Of a DNA stretch of 64,000 bases, positions 1 through 9,287 are shown piece after piece. The notes under the pieces are model-generated. The model had not been told where the DNA came from. It searched no databases and saw only the letters and a list, made by a program, of their open reading frames with translations. Within the stretch, counting starts at the first letter, position 1. Every line of letters starts with the position of its first letter. The position numbers and the translations under genes are program-made. This DNA is from Pseudovibrio sp. Ad37 (GTDB taxonomy: Bacteria > Pseudomonadota > Alphaproteobacteria > Rhizobiales > Stappiaceae). The stretch spans positions 62,001 to 126,000 of the forward strand of contig NZ_LMCF01000024.1 of the NCBI RefSeq assembly GCF_001623075.1. Direction: 5' to 3'.

Positions 1-336
1 AGTGATAGTATTTACAGGTATTCGAATTTTGCGTTGTTTTGGGAGAATTTGCGTTCTTTTGAGGACTGACGCGCCGCTATGCGAACTGTGAACCTCAATC
101 CCGCAAATCTCTGTTTTTCAGGAGGCGGAGGGCCAATGCATCCTCTAGCCCACCCACACCGGACCAGATCCTCAGCCACAATATAGTGTCATCACCTCAG
201 AACGTCGGACAGCAACGATCTGTTTCAATCAATTCGGCTGAAGACCCCATGCTCCCCTCTGCTCACAGTCCTCGTCCACCTGCGCCATTTCACACATCAC
301 GGCGGTCCTCTATCCAGCGCACAGAGGGGAGGGCAA
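1..336. other. No gene recognised
   Basis: I find no convincing coding region or RNA gene in this stretch downstream of rsmD. Short open frames exist but have no ribosome binding site and no recognisable protein. The window edge may cut the control region of a neighbour. Confidence 0.5.
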
Positions 337-374
337 CAAAAAAGGCCTTCCCGAAACCACATCGGAAAGGCCTT
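336..374 (-). terminator. Terminator after rsmD
   Basis: A 13-bp stem with one mismatch (342-354 pairing with 362-374, centred on AAGGCCTT) has a 7-nt loop. Read on the minus strand it is followed by a run of seven T. It lies about 30 nt past the rsmD stop, so it should end the rluB-rsmD transcript. Confidence 0.8.
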
Positions 375-406
375 CTTCTACCCTTTATATATACGGTCGC
401 TCTGGG

Positions 407-967
407 CTACACGCCGAGATACCTGAGAATGAGGATCTGACTGTCGCCCGCATGGCGTACATCCAGCCCTTCAAACCCGTCAGGGATCACTGGAGAAACG
501 CTCGCATCTTCTTCCCAGATGCAAAGGGCGCCTTTATTAAGCCAGCCGCCAGCCACGGCACTGGACAGAGCCTTCTCGCCGAGTTCAAAGCGGTAAGGTG
601 GATCCAGAAATACCAGGTCGAACGGAGCAATGGTTCCCGCTTCCCCTAAAGATGTCGCATCGCGTCGTAAGATCTTTGTGGCGCCCATCAGTCCAGTGGT
701 CTCCACATTCCGGCGGATCAGACCACGCGGCTCAACAGCCTCTTCAACAAAGACGCAGTACTTGCCGCCACGGCTCATCGCTTCCAGACCAAGAGCGCCG
801 GTCCCTGCAAACAGGTCCAGAACGCGTGCGTCCTGAACCGGGTTGTCATAGGAGTGAGCGAGCACATTAAAAATGGTCTCTCTCATCCGGTCACTGGTAG
901 GCCGTGTGTTTTGTGTCTTGGGCGTAGCGAGAGCAGTTCCCCGAAAGCGTCCAGCAACAATTCTCAC
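407..967 (-). CDS. rsmD: 16S rRNA (guanine966-N2)-methyltransferase RsmD
   Basis: This 186-residue protein is predicted to methylate N2 of G966 in 16S rRNA using S-adenosylmethionine, in the cytoplasm. The SAM-binding loop [17 protein letters not shown] is at residues 51-67 and the catalytic DPPY motif at 122-125. The N-terminal [10 protein letters not shown] and the [13 protein letters not shown] stretch are typical of RsmD, and the length matches the family. It starts with GTG and overlaps the stop of the upstream pseudouridine synthase gene by 4 nt (GTGA), which suggests translational coupling of two RNA-modification genes. A strong terminator follows. Confidence 0.93.
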   Translation of the reverse strand: MRIVAGRFRGTALATPKTQNTRPTSDRMRETIFNVLAHSYDNPVQDARVLDLFAGTGALGLEAMSRGGKYCVFVEEAVEPRGLIRRNVETTGLMGATKILRRDATSLGEAGTIAPFDLVFLDPPYRFELGEKALSSAVAGGWLNKGALCIWEEDASVSPVIPDGFEGLDVRHAGDSQILILRYLGV

Positions 968-3225
968 GATTTTCTGCCGCCTTTGTTTCCACGAGACGCA
1001 CCAGAGCGATCACCACCTGGGCGACCACCACGTGCTTTATCGCCGCCAAAGCTCTTGCCGCCGCCACGTGGGCCTTTGCTGAAGCTTGGCTTGCCGCCGT
1101 CACGACCACCTTCACGAGGGCCCTTGCTAAAGCTTGGCTTGCCGCCATCACGACCACCTTCACGAGGGCCCTTGCTAAAGCTTGGCTTGCCGCCATCACG
1201 GCCACCTTCACGAGGGCCTTTGCTGAAGCTTGGCTTACCGCCATCACGGCCACCTTCACGAGGGCCTTTGCTGAAGCTTGGCTTGCCGCCATCACGGCCA
1301 CCTTCACGAGGGCCTTTGCTAAAGCTCGGCTTACCGCCATCACGGCCACCTTCGCGAGGACCTTTGCTGAAGCTCGGCTTACCGCCATCACGGCCACCTT
1401 CGCGAGGGCCTTTGCTGAAGCCGCGCTTTTCGCCATCACGGCCACCTTCGCGAGGGCCTTTGCTAAAGCCACGCTTGTCGCCATCGCGACCACCATCGCG
1501 ACCGCCTTCGCGCTTATCGCCACGTGGTCCCTTATTGAAACCACCACGCTTTTCATCAGAAGGCGCATCATCGCGGGAGCGACGGTTGGAGAAGCGGCGC
1601 TCACCTGGTGTTGGACCGGTATCGCCAGAATAACGCGCATTGTCTGCAGGGTTAAAGTCACCACCGCGACCACCGTCACGTTTTGGAGCATCTGCCTCAG
1701 CTGAACGTTTTGTGCCGCCATGAGCCAGATCGAAGTCACCGCGCTTGGTGCGGGTGCCAAAACGACGCTCTTCCGGCTTACGCTTCGCAGCGGTTCTGCC
1801 TTCGTCCTCATCAAAGCTTGGAGTGTATGTATCTACGCTGCCGTCTGCGCTGAACACGCGGCGCGGCTTGATGTAACCACCACGCTCGTTGCTGCCAAAG
1901 CGGGAAGGTCCAGCCTGACGGTCACGATCACCGAATGATTTGCGGTCGCCGCGGTCACGATCACCGAATGATTTGCGGTCGCCGCGGTCACGATCACCAA
2001 ATGGCTTGCGATCGCCACGGTCACGATCACCGAATGACTTGCGTTCACCACGATCACGATCGCCGAATGGCTTACGATCACCGCGATCACGGTCGCCAAA
2101 GGATTTACGCTCACCACGGTCTTCAGAAGGCTTGCGGTCACCAAAGGTTGGTTTCACACCAACGCGCTTACGGTCACCAAACGGGTTCTGTTCAGAGCGT
2201 TCACCACCACTATCTTTCTGGTCGCTGCCATGGCGCAGTGGCTTGCTCTTGTTCTTAGCAAGAACAGCAGCAGCATCTTTTGCGCTGATCCAGCCACCAC
2301 CGGCACCACCGGAAGATTTCTTTCTCTTCTTCAGTTCGGCTTGTTTGCTGGTCCGGGTATCCATCTGGTTGACGATAGGGGCGTCAAAGTCCAGGTCAGC
2401 TTCAGTAACAAGGCGTTCGCCCAGCTGGTCTTGAAGCACACGGCCACGGATTTCCTGCAGTTCACTGTCACCAAGGTCGCCCAGCTGGAACGGACCAAAG
2501 GAAATGCGGATCAGGCGGTTCACGGAAAGGTCAAGATGCTCAAGAATCCGCTTAACTTCGCGGTTCTTGCCTTCACGCAGGCCAATGGTCAGCCAAACGT
2601 TGTCGCCTTTTTCAGTGTCCAGTGTCGCTTCAATAGCGCCATAAAGAACACCGTCAATGGCAACACCGTCTTTCAGGGCATCCAGCTGCTCTTGAGTCAC
2701 CTTGCCGTAGGCGCGCACGCGGTAGCGGCGCAGCCAGCCAGTTGCAGGCAATTCAATCACGCGGGAAAGGCCACCATCATTGGTCAGCAGCAGCAAACCT
2801 TCGGTGTTGATGTCCAGGCGGCCAACAGTCACAACGCGTGGCATGTCAGCAGGCAGGATGTCAAAAACAGTTTTACGACCCTCAGGGTCTTTATTCGTGG
2901 TTACCGTGCCACGTGGTTTGTGGAACAGCCAGAGGCGCGTCCGCTCACGGGTTGGCAGAGGTTTGCCATCAACGACAACCTTGTCTTTTTGGGTAACGGT
3001 AAAAGCTGGTGTTTCCAGCACGGTGCCGTTGACGCTGACACGGCCAGCTTCAATCCATGTTTCTGCATCACGGCGAGAGCACAGACCAGCACGTGCCATT
3101 GCCTTGGCAATACGTTCGCCTGCAACGGTGACTGTCTGATTTGGTTTTTTGTCGCCGGAGGATTTTTTGGTCTGCTCGCCAGATTTGCGGGGGGAGCTAG
3201 ATGGTTTTTTACCGCTGTTTTTCAT
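964..3225 (-). CDS. RluB/RsuA-family pseudouridine synthase, repeat tail
   Basis: This 753-residue protein is predicted to convert uridine to pseudouridine in rRNA (RsuA/RluB/RluE/RluF family). After a basic start, an S4 RNA-binding domain covers about residues 38-85. The catalytic domain (about 95-270) carries the signature [18 protein letters not shown] with the catalytic Asp. Bacterial family members are usually 230-300 residues, so roughly 450 residues are extra. The tail is low-complexity and rich in Arg, Gly, Asp, Lys and Ser. It holds six 11-residue repeats around [11 protein letters not shown] and nine 16-residue repeats around [16 protein letters not shown]. Such RG-rich tails often bind RNA, which is inference here. 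It forms an operon with rsmD. RluB is the likeliest member, but the exact rRNA site cannot be read from sequence. Confidence 0.88.
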   Translation of the reverse strand: MKNSGKKPSSSPRKSGEQTKKSSGDKKPNQTVTVAGERIAKAMARAGLCSRRDAETWIEAGRVSVNGTVLETPAFTVTQKDKVVVDGKPLPTRERTRLWLFHKPRGTVTTNKDPEGRKTVFDILPADMPRVVTVGRLDINTEGLLLLTNDGGLSRVIELPATGWLRRYRVRAYGKVTQEQLDALKDGVAIDGVLYGAIEATLDTEKGDNVWLTIGLREGKNREVKRILEHLDLSVNRLIRISFGPFQLGDLGDSELQEIRGRVLQDQLGERLVTEADLDFDAPIVNQMDTRTSKQAELKKRKKSSGGAGGGWISAKDAAAVLAKNKSKPLRHGSDQKDSGGERSEQNPFGDRKRVGVKPTFGDRKPSEDRGERKSFGDRDRGDRKPFGDRDRGERKSFGDRDRGDRKPFGDRDRGDRKSFGDRDRGDRKSFGDRDRQAGPSRFGSNERGGYIKPRRVFSADGSVDTYTPSFDEDEGRTAAKRKPEERRFGTRTKRGDFDLAHGGTKRSAEADAPKRDGGRGGDFNPADNARYSGDTGPTPGERRFSNRRSRDDAPSDEKRGGFNKGPRGDKREGGRDGGRDGDKRGFSKGPREGGRDGEKRGFSKGPREGGRDGGKPSFSKGPREGGRDGGKPSFSKGPREGGRDGGKPSFSKGPREGGRDGGKPSFSKGPREGGRDGGKPSFSKGPREGGRDGGKPSFSKGPREGGRDGGKPSFSKGPRGGGKSFGGDKARGGRPGGDRSGASRGNKGGRKS
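1070..1500. repeat. 48-bp coding minisatellite, nine units
   Basis: Nine direct repeats have an exact 48-bp period, with unit marks near 1082, 1130, 1178, 1226, 1274, 1322, 1370, 1418 and 1466. They encode 16-residue Gly/Arg/Lys units of the pseudouridine synthase tail. The central units are nearly identical, while those nearest 1500 have diverged. Because the period is a multiple of three, copy-number change keeps the frame. It also explains the long spurious open frames in other phases. Confidence 0.95.
1923..2120. repeat. 33-bp coding minisatellite, six units
   Basis: Six direct repeats have a 33-bp period, with the mark CACGATCACC or a variant near 1923, 1956, 1989, 2022, 2055 and 2088. 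They encode the 11-residue acidic-basic unit [11 protein letters not shown] in the pseudouridine synthase tail. The unit is unrelated to the 48-bp array 400 bp away, so the tail grew from two separate amplifications. Confidence 0.92.
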
Positions 3226-3704
3226 TGGCTCTTGCCCGGCGAACCGGGGCCTTTAACTTTCTACACTCTGATCAGATACACTGGATGAGCTCGCATAGGC
3301 GTCACCGCCTTGGCTGCCCAGCAGTCTGCCAGATGCCACACAATATTCGAATGTCGTTAGAGCGCGTTCCGTTTGATTGCATAGAACCAGACGATAAGAA
3401 TTCACTCATAAAAAGAAAACGGAGCGCGACGCGTGGATGCATTCAAAACGCGGGCGTGCTCTATCCCGGTCATAACCTAAGAGGCGCCAGTTGGCAAAGG
3501 GGCAAAAGCAGACTCTCGATTTTTTTTCTGATTTTGTTGGCTCAGACTCACCTGACACTTTCATAAATGATGACAGCTTGAGTGATCAGAACATTTGCAC
3601 GTCGCATAGGTCTAGCTCTTGTTAAACTGCTTTATCTCTTGTTTTTGCGTGTCTTTATCCAAAACCTGCTTCCACTTTTTAGCAATAAGCACTAGCTTGG
3701 CCCC
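3226..3704. other. Intergenic region with palindromic repeat
   Basis: This 479-bp divergent region separates rluB (minus) and tadA (plus). It must hold both promoters. At 3359-3434 an inverted pair, GCGCGTTCCGTTT and AAACGGAGCGCG, flanks about 40 nt. This resembles the palindromic intergenic elements common in Hyphomicrobiales. No credible gene is visible. Confidence 0.55.
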
Positions 3705-4166
3705 ATGAAGACGCCCACATTGAACTCTACTTTTATGGATCTGGCATTGGAGGAAGCGCGCGCAGCAGAAATGCGCGGCGAAGTCCCCATTGGCTGTGTT
3801 GTTGTAAAAGATGGAAGTGTCTTATCCTCTGCGGGCAACTGCACATTGGAGCTGAATGACCCCACCGCCCACGCAGAAGTGCTTGCCATTCGCGAAGCCG
3901 GAAAGCAGCTCAGCTCCCAGCGGTTGGAAGGTTGCGACCTCTACGTCACGCTGGAACCATGTCCAATGTGCGCCGCTGCCATCTCTTTCGCCCGCATCCG
4001 CAGGCTCTATTATGGGGCAGGGGATGCCAAAGGCGGCGGCGTAGACCACGGCGTCCGCTTCTACTCCTCCCCAACCTGCCACCACACCCCCGACGTCTAC
4101 TCCGGCCTGGCCGAAACAGATTCAGCCGCAATGCTCAAAACGTTCTTTCAAGGGAAGCGGGGTTGA
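3705..4166 (+). CDS. tadA: tRNA-specific adenosine deaminase TadA
   Basis: This 153-residue zinc enzyme is predicted to deaminate A34 to inosine in the tRNA-Arg(ACG) anticodon, widening codon reading. The cytidine/deoxycytidylate-deaminase signature is complete: HAE at residues 56-58 (zinc His and catalytic Glu) and PCPMC at 85-89 (two zinc Cys). The length and the motif VPIGCVVV fit TadA. The ATG lacks a strong ribosome binding site but the next in-frame start would cut into the domain. It stands alone, divergent from rluB. Confidence 0.92.
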   Translation: MKTPTLNSTFMDLALEEARAAEMRGEVPIGCVVVKDGSVLSSAGNCTLELNDPTAHAEVLAIREAGKQLSSQRLEGCDLYVTLEPCPMCAAAISFARIRRLYYGAGDAKGGGVDHGVRFYSSPTCHHTPDVYSGLAETDSAAMLKTFFQGKRG

Positions 4167-4231
4167 GTGAAGACTACCCATGAACTGAGATATGTTCTGA
4201 ACCATTACTGGAAGCTTAGAGAATTTGAATT

Positions 4232-5653
4232 ATGCATTTCCGTTACCTAAAAATCACAATGCAGGCGTGGCTCTTTTCCCTTGTATGCCTCCATTCTTCT
4301 TTCGTTTTTGCGCACGATTTTGAAGCTACGCTGGCATTGGCAAGGGGGGGGGATGTTGGTGCCCAAGTAGAGCTTGCCGGGATGTATGTACATGGGCGCG
4401 AAGTGCAAAAGGACTATGCTAAGGCGCTGAAATGGTTTCGTCTGGCAGAAGAACAGGGAAATGCAGAAGCACAATTTGGTTTAGGCGTAATGTATGAATA
4501 TGGCTATGGAGTTTCACAAAATTTCGTGAGAGCTATTGAATGGTATCGTTTAGCAGCGATCTCCGGGAACTCTTATGCGCGATACAACTTGGGACTTTTG
4601 TACTACCAAGGGCAAGGTGCTTTGAAGGATTTGAAGGCTGCAAGAGAGTGGTGGCTCAAGGCAGCGGAGCAGGGCAATTCCCGTGCACAGTACGATCTTG
4701 GATTGCTGTTCGATTACGGTAGGGGCGTCCGTGAAGATAAGGTAGAAGCAGCAAAATGGTACCGCCGAGCGGCTGATAACGGACATCCAGACGCTCAAGC
4801 ACGGCTTGGCTGGATGTATGTAGATGGCCGAGCAATGCAGAAGGACTATGCTAAGGCGCTGAAGTGGCTTCATCTAGCTGCAGATCAGGGAAATGCAGAT
4901 GCTCAACTACGGCTAGGCATTATGTACTACAAGGGGAAAGGTGTACCGCAAAGTTCTGTCGAAGCAGCAAAGTGGCACCGCAGAGCCGCCGATAACGGAC
5001 ATCCAGAAGCCCAATTTTTACTTGGTAGTATGTACCACAGAGGCAAGGGGGTACAACAAAGTTTTACTGAAGCACTAAAATGGTTGCGCCTTGCTGTTGC
5101 ACAGGGCAACGCAAATGCTCAGTTTGTTCTGGGACTAAACTATCTATCTGGCGACGGTGTACCAACAGACTATTCTGAAGCAATGAACTTGTTTCGTCTC
5201 TCAGCAGATCAGGGATATGTAGATGCACAGTATTACCTTGGACTACTGTATGATGCAGGCGACGGTGTGCCTAAGGACCACTTTAAAGCAGTTGGATGGT
5301 ACCTTCTTGCCGCTAATCAGGGTCACGACCAAGCACTATTCAATTTGGGAAGCTTATTTTCAAAAGGAGATGGAGTCCCTCAAAGTGAGGCAGTCGCAAA
5401 AATACTATTGTCTCTTGCGGCGAAGTGGGGCAACGAAAAGGCACAAAATAATCTGGGCACGATGTACGCTAGAGGTGAGGGCGGTCGACAGGACTTCAAG
5501 CGGGCATACGTTTGGCTCTCAATTGCGGCATCTGGTGGAGACGATGTGGCTGTGCAAAATATGAACAAAATTGAGCAACACCTTTCATTGCAGGAACGTA
5601 ACGAAGCGAAGCAGGAAGCTTCGGAGTTCCTCGCCAAGATGAAAAATCAGTGA
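4232..5653 (+). CDS. Secreted Sel1-repeat protein
   Basis: This 473-residue protein starts with an apparent signal peptide (cleavage near FVFA-HDF, about residue 28), so it is likely periplasmic or surface-exposed. It is almost wholly built of eleven 36-residue Sel1-like repeats. Each has the pattern A-x2-LG-x-MY-x2-G-x-GV...A-x-KW-x3-AA-x2-G. A twelfth, degenerate unit and a charged C-terminal helix close it. Sel1 arrays form alpha-alpha superhelices that scaffold protein contacts, and bacterial examples act in envelope biogenesis, signalling or host interaction; the partner here is unknown. A run of nine G at codons about 37-40, just after the signal peptide, could switch the gene on and off by slippage. 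In this copy the frame is open. Confidence 0.88.
   Translation: MHFRYLKITMQAWLFSLVCLHSSFVFAHDFEATLALARGGDVGAQVELAGMYVHGREVQKDYAKALKWFRLAEEQGNAEAQFGLGVMYEYGYGVSQNFVRAIEWYRLAAISGNSYARYNLGLLYYQGQGALKDLKAAREWWLKAAEQGNSRAQYDLGLLFDYGRGVREDKVEAAKWYRRAADNGHPDAQARLGWMYVDGRAMQKDYAKALKWLHLAADQGNADAQLRLGIMYYKGKGVPQSSVEAAKWHRRAADNGHPEAQFLLGSMYHRGKGVQQSFTEALKWLRLAVAQGNANAQFVLGLNYLSGDGVPTDYSEAMNLFRLSADQGYVDAQYYLGLLYDAGDGVPKDHFKAVGWYLLAANQGHDQALFNLGSLFSKGDGVPQSEAVAKILLSLAAKWGNEKAQNNLGTMYARGEGGRQDFKRAYVWLSIAASGGDDVAVQNMNKIEQHLSLQERNEAKQEASEFLAKMKNQ
4344..4352 (+). repeat. G9 homopolymer in Sel1 gene
   Basis: Nine consecutive G fall within codons for Arg-Gly-Gly-Asp early in the Sel1-repeat gene. Loss or gain of one G would truncate the protein shortly after the signal peptide. 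This is a typical layout for slipped-strand phase variation, but could also be a chance run or a sequencing-sensitive site. Confidence 0.7.
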
Positions 5654-5675
5654 GGCTTCTGCCTCACTATAACTC

Positions 5676-6566
5676 CTAAGTCGTCCTCTTCGCCGCGATC
5701 AAAGACCCTCCTGCAATCGCCAGCGCTGCGATTACGATGTTAGCGGCAAGGGTGCCTTCTCCAAACGCGATCAGCAGAAGCGTCGAGATTAAGGGCGCGC
5801 CATAAGCGAGGACGCCGAGCAGCTGCACGTTGCCGTGCTTCACGCCAAAGTCCCACGTGTAAAAGGCAATGCCCACGGGCCCCAGACCCAAACCAATCAC
5901 GGCGATGATTTGTGTAAGATCCTGAGGGACAGCTGTGGTCTCCCAGAGGAAATGCGCGAGCCAGCCAAACACGGCAGTTAAAGCACAATAGCCGATCACC
6001 GCATCGGAAGAGGTGGTCTTGATCAGTCGGCTCAAAACAGAATAGCTGGACCAGATCAACGCACAACCCGCCGCCGCCACATAGCCAACAACGTACTCCC
6101 ACTGCAGATTGCCTGCTGAACTGTCCCAGCCAAGCAAAACCCAATACCCAGCAAGAGCGACAAGAGCGCCGCCAACATGCCACCTTGTAATGGTTTCTCC
6201 CGGCAACAGGGCAGAGAACAATACAATGAGCAGCGGCCAGATGTAGGCAATCAGTCCGGCCTCAACAGCAGGCGCATTCTGCAAAGCAACAAAGTACAGC
6301 GCATGGAACCCAAACAATCCGCCAACACCAAGCAACCAGCCGGACAGAGGCAGCTTGAAGGCAGAACGCACATTAGCCTTTCCCGTCAACAGCTTGCCGG
6401 AGAGTGTGAGTGTCGCTACCGTAAACGTCATGGCCAGCAACTGGAACGGCGGAAACTGATCATCGGTCAGCTTGGTCAGCACAGCAAGCGTGCCCCATAA
6501 AACAATGGAGATACTCCCGACAGAGGTCGCAGCGCTGACCTTGCCAGCTGATTGGTTCTGTAACAT
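5676..6566 (-). CDS. EamA/DMT-family exporter, YddG-like
   Basis: This 296-residue inner-membrane protein has about ten hydrophobic segments and two EamA halves, typical of the drug/metabolite transporter superfamily. The first half contains the motif ALYFVALQNAPAVEAGLIAYIWPLLIVLF, shortened here to its hallmark AYIWPLLIV, which resembles the aromatic amino acid exporter YddG. Substrate is not determined by sequence; a small metabolite or amino acid is likely. It is transcribed divergently from an AraC regulator 187 bp away, so that regulator probably controls it. Confidence 0.8.
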   Translation of the reverse strand: MLQNQSAGKVSAATSVGSISIVLWGTLAVLTKLTDDQFPPFQLLAMTFTVATLTLSGKLLTGKANVRSAFKLPLSGWLLGVGGLFGFHALYFVALQNAPAVEAGLIAYIWPLLIVLFSALLPGETITRWHVGGALVALAGYWVLLGWDSSAGNLQWEYVVGYVAAAGCALIWSSYSVLSRLIKTTSSDAVIGYCALTAVFGWLAHFLWETTAVPQDLTQIIAVIGLGLGPVGIAFYTWDFGVKHGNVQLLGVLAYGAPLISTLLLIAFGEGTLAANIVIAALAIAGGSLIAAKRTT

Positions 6567-6753
6567 TTAAAATTCCGCTTGAAGACTGAGGCCATCACAT
6601 CGCTGGAGGTTCCAACGAAACCGACCAGATCCTGCCTCATTTCCTGCATATTAGAATTAGGCAAAACAGGAAATAGATTTTCTTTTTGAGATTTTCGAAA
6701 GACCGCGGTATCCCTGAGCAAGCAGTCCTCTTAAACAAGCTTTTGGACCAAGA

Positions 6754-7524
6754 GTGGAGATCTGGAACGAAGTCATGCCCTATCAAGCTGTCATCCGTGA
6801 ATATGACCGGCTGGAACTCGGACACCACCACGCATTCGCGCAGGCTGTTGTTCCGTTACAGGGCGAAATGCAGATTGAAATTGGCGGCCACTTCAAGCAA
6901 CTGACAGTCGGCTCCGTCTGCCTCATAGCGCCAGAAACCCTGCATGACAGCGAAACCACCTCCGGCAGCCGCTTCCTGATCATCGATGTTAGCGACAAAG
7001 CAGCCATCTCTCAATTCTTCCGGCACGCAAACGACTGCCACCAGGAACTCTCACCACTCGCACTAAAGTACCTCAACTTCGTCGCCTCACTCGCAGACAC
7101 GTTTGAGGTAGACGCAAACGGCACTGCCTCCATCCTGAACACAGCGCTGGAACTGGCAACAGGCCGGACGACTGACTTCCTCAATCAAAGCACAGTCACA
7201 AAGCGATTGCAGAGCGTAAAAGAGCAGCTGCCCACTCACAACAAGATTTCGGATATTGCGAAAGAGGGCGGCTACTCAGTCAGCAGCCTGCAAAAGAAAC
7301 TCAAAGCCTCCTACGGTAAATCCCCAAAACAACTGCAGCTGGAGATGCGGTTGGACAAAGCGCTCTCATTACTCAGATCATCCGATCAATCCATCGCCGC
7401 CATCTCCTTCCAGGTTGGCTACGAGAACGCCTCGTCCTTCACCAATATCTTCAAAAAACACTTCGGCCTGACGCCCTCTGAGTACAGAGCCCAGTACCGT
7501 GCTTCCATGATGAGCCACGGCTAA
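6754..7524 (+). CDS. AraC-family transcriptional regulator
   Basis: This 256-residue DNA-binding protein has an N-terminal cupin-like sensor region (about 1-100, with HHHAFAQAVVP and LIAPETLH). The C-terminal double helix-turn-helix of about 90 residues contains ISDIAKEGGYSVSSLQKKLK and the second signature VGYENASSFTNIFKKHFG...PSEYR. The first start is GTG; ATG at 6775 is an equally good choice and removes seven residues. Its divergent neighbour is the EamA exporter, the likely target, with an effector sensed by the cupin domain. Confidence 0.86.
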   Translation: MEIWNEVMPYQAVIREYDRLELGHHHAFAQAVVPLQGEMQIEIGGHFKQLTVGSVCLIAPETLHDSETTSGSRFLIIDVSDKAAISQFFRHANDCHQELSPLALKYLNFVASLADTFEVDANGTASILNTALELATGRTTDFLNQSTVTKRLQSVKEQLPTHNKISDIAKEGGYSVSSLQKKLKASYGKSPKQLQLEMRLDKALSLLRSSDQSIAAISFQVGYENASSFTNIFKKHFGLTPSEYRAQYRASMMSHG

Positions 7525-7696
7525 ATCCGTGCAGCTGTGAGTTCTTTCTGAAACTCTCTCATTTTCATCAGCGGCTTTACTCTCTGTTTCATACGGCAAC
7601 GATCAGCCCATGCCATTAGTCGTGCAGCCGATATAATCGGGCAGAAGAGGTGCGTCACAAGCAGGGCACCGTGGTAAAGGTAGATCAGGTGGTTCC

Positions 7697-8806
7697 ATGC
7701 TGGAGTTTAACAGCCATACCAATCACAGAAACCCCTCAGGCAGAGCATGGGCGCTGCAGGCGATCCAGAACATTGAGGCGGACTACAATCGCTCGGCTGA
7801 CACGCACCTGATCAAACTAAACATTCCCAAACTCACAAGGGCAGGGATTGATCTTTACCTGAAAGACGAAAGCACCCACCCAAGCGGAAGTCTCAAACAC
7901 AGGTTGGCACGCTCGCTCTTCTTATATGGCATCTGCAACGGCTGGATCCGGGAAGGGACACCAATTGTAGAATCCTCTTCAGGCTCAACGGCGATCTCAG
8001 AAGCGTATTTTGCACGGCTGATCGGAAATCCTTTCGTCGCAATCGCTCCCAAGGCAACTGCAACAGGCAAGATAAGAGAGATCGAAGCGCTGGGCGGTGA
8101 GGTGCATTTGGTTGAGCCCTATCAGATCTATAAGGAAGCGGCGCGACTGGCGAAAGAACTGGGCGGCCATTATGTGGGCCAATTCACCTATGCGGAGCGC
8201 GCAACCGATTGGCGCGGTAACAACAATATCGCGCAAAGCCTGTTCTCCCAAATGGAACTGGAACGCTTCCCGGCACCCAAATGGATAGTCATGAGTGCTG
8301 GAACAGGCGGGACAACGGCAACCCTTGGTCGATACATCCGGCTCCATACTGAGGACTACTCCAAAACACAGCTCTGTGTGGTGGATCCTGAAAATTCGGT
8401 GTTTCATGAGTATTACCGAAACAGAGACAAAAGCATCGTCAGGAACAGACCCTCGCTGATTGAGGGGATCGGCAGACCGAGAGTAGAACCATCCTTCATG
8501 CCGGATGTCATAGACAGAATGATCGACATACCAGATGCGGCGAGTATCGCGACAATCAGATGGCTGGAAGGCGTGATCCTGCGCAAGTGCGGCGGCTCAA
8601 CAGGCACAAACCTGTATGGAGCTCTCGCATTGGCCAAGGAGATGATGGAAAACGACCAGGAAGGCTCCATCGTCACTCTCATCTGCGACAGCGGAGAGCG
8701 GTATCTGGACACCCTTTACAATGACGATTGGGTGGCCAGTAAAAATCTGGATCTCTTACCCTACATGCACAAGCTCATCGACTTCGCCGAAATAGACAGC
8801 ATTTAG
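7697..8806 (+). CDS. PLP-dependent cysteine synthase-family enzyme, Cds1-like
   Basis: This 369-residue fold-type II pyridoxal-phosphate enzyme resembles the Cds1-type L-cysteine desulfhydrases more than CysK/CysM. The PLP lysine is K67 in HPSGSLKHRLA; the substrate-binding loop is ESSSGSTAIS at about 92-101, and a Gly-rich phosphate loop SAGTGGTTATLGRY lies near 200. Predicted reaction: beta-elimination or replacement on cysteine or serine, releasing or using sulfide. The ATG follows AGGTGG. The gene stands alone, with no linked sulfur genes. A decayed fragment of a close homologue lies 0.7 kb downstream. A different amino-acid lyase activity remains possible. Confidence 0.78.
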   Translation: MLEFNSHTNHRNPSGRAWALQAIQNIEADYNRSADTHLIKLNIPKLTRAGIDLYLKDESTHPSGSLKHRLARSLFLYGICNGWIREGTPIVESSSGSTAISEAYFARLIGNPFVAIAPKATATGKIREIEALGGEVHLVEPYQIYKEAARLAKELGGHYVGQFTYAERATDWRGNNNIAQSLFSQMELERFPAPKWIVMSAGTGGTTATLGRYIRLHTEDYSKTQLCVVDPENSVFHEYYRNRDKSIVRNRPSLIEGIGRPRVEPSFMPDVIDRMIDIPDAASIATIRWLEGVILRKCGGSTGTNLYGALALAKEMMENDQEGSIVTLICDSGERYLDTLYNDDWVASKNLDLLPYMHKLIDFAEIDSI

Positions 8807-8894
8807 CGTGCTTGTCAGGTAGGACAGTCTGTTCCAACTGGTCACAGACTGTGTGGGTCTCGAACCGACGACAATATGGTTGCCGTCTGCACCA

Positions 8895-9287
8895 TCAAGG
8901 CAGATCATAGAAACCTAATGCATTGCCAGAAGGATCGGCAAACTCCGAATATGTAACGACCTCTGGTATTTCGACTGCTTCACCAGTGTCGATATTCAAC
9001 TCAGATCGTACTTTTTGAGCAGCTGCCATCTCCTCCACTAGAAAGCGAAGGATGGTGCCACTTGATTGTGCGTCATCCGCTTCAAAGATTTGAAGCCAAA
9101 CTCCCGGCGCAACCTTGAACTCCACGATGCCGGGAACTGGTCTGATTACTTCAGTGTCTGGGCCAAGAAAGTTCGTATACCACGCCTCTGCTTCTGCCAA
9201 GGAAGGCACAGGCACGCCAATAGTCACCTGTTGAAATGGCTCTGCCGAGACAATACTCGCGAAAGCCAACGAGGCAACACAGACCAA
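8895..9287 (-). CDS. Exported glyoxalase/VOC-fold protein, start disrupted
   Basis: This encodes a protein of about 110 mature residues with one vicinal-oxygen-chelate (glyoxalase/bleomycin-resistance) unit: ITIGVPVPSLAEAEAWYTNFLG-like opening, later FADPSGNALGFYD. The start is a problem. The frame opens at a TTG (9287) with only a weak binding site and gives a signal peptide ending VSA-EP. A better start, ATG at 9330 with AAAGGA just upstream, lies in another frame. Removing one A near 9303 would join them into a longer signal peptide (MSFNSLQNISRRFALV...). The gene may thus carry a one-base frameshift or sequence error. Function and metal use are unknown. Confidence 0.6.
   Translation of the reverse strand: MVCVASLAFASIVSAEPFQQVTIGVPVPSLAEAEAWYTNFLGPDTEVIRPVPGIVEFKVAPGVWLQIFEADDAQSSGTILRFLVEEMAAAQKVRSELNIDTGEAVEIPEVVTYSEFADPSGNALGFYDLP

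Noticed and set aside
854-1814. Long open frames in other phases over the rluB tail (plus 854-1633; minus 891-1814)
   Set aside because: They arise because the 48-bp and 33-bp repeat units are multiples of three and avoid stops in several phases; composition is repetitive and no start signals exist.
1070-2120. Regular direct repeats as a CRISPR array
   Set aside because: Units are adjacent without unique spacers, are translated in frame, and no cas genes are near.
2230-3288. Open frame of 352 codons on the plus strand opposite the pseudouridine synthase
   Set aside because: It is antisense to the well-supported S4/catalytic domain and has no recognisable domain or binding site.
8840-8880. 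TTCGAGA-type loop resembling a tRNA T-arm on the minus strand
   Set aside because: The stem has a mismatch and no matching acceptor, D or anticodon arms surround it, so no tRNA can be drawn.
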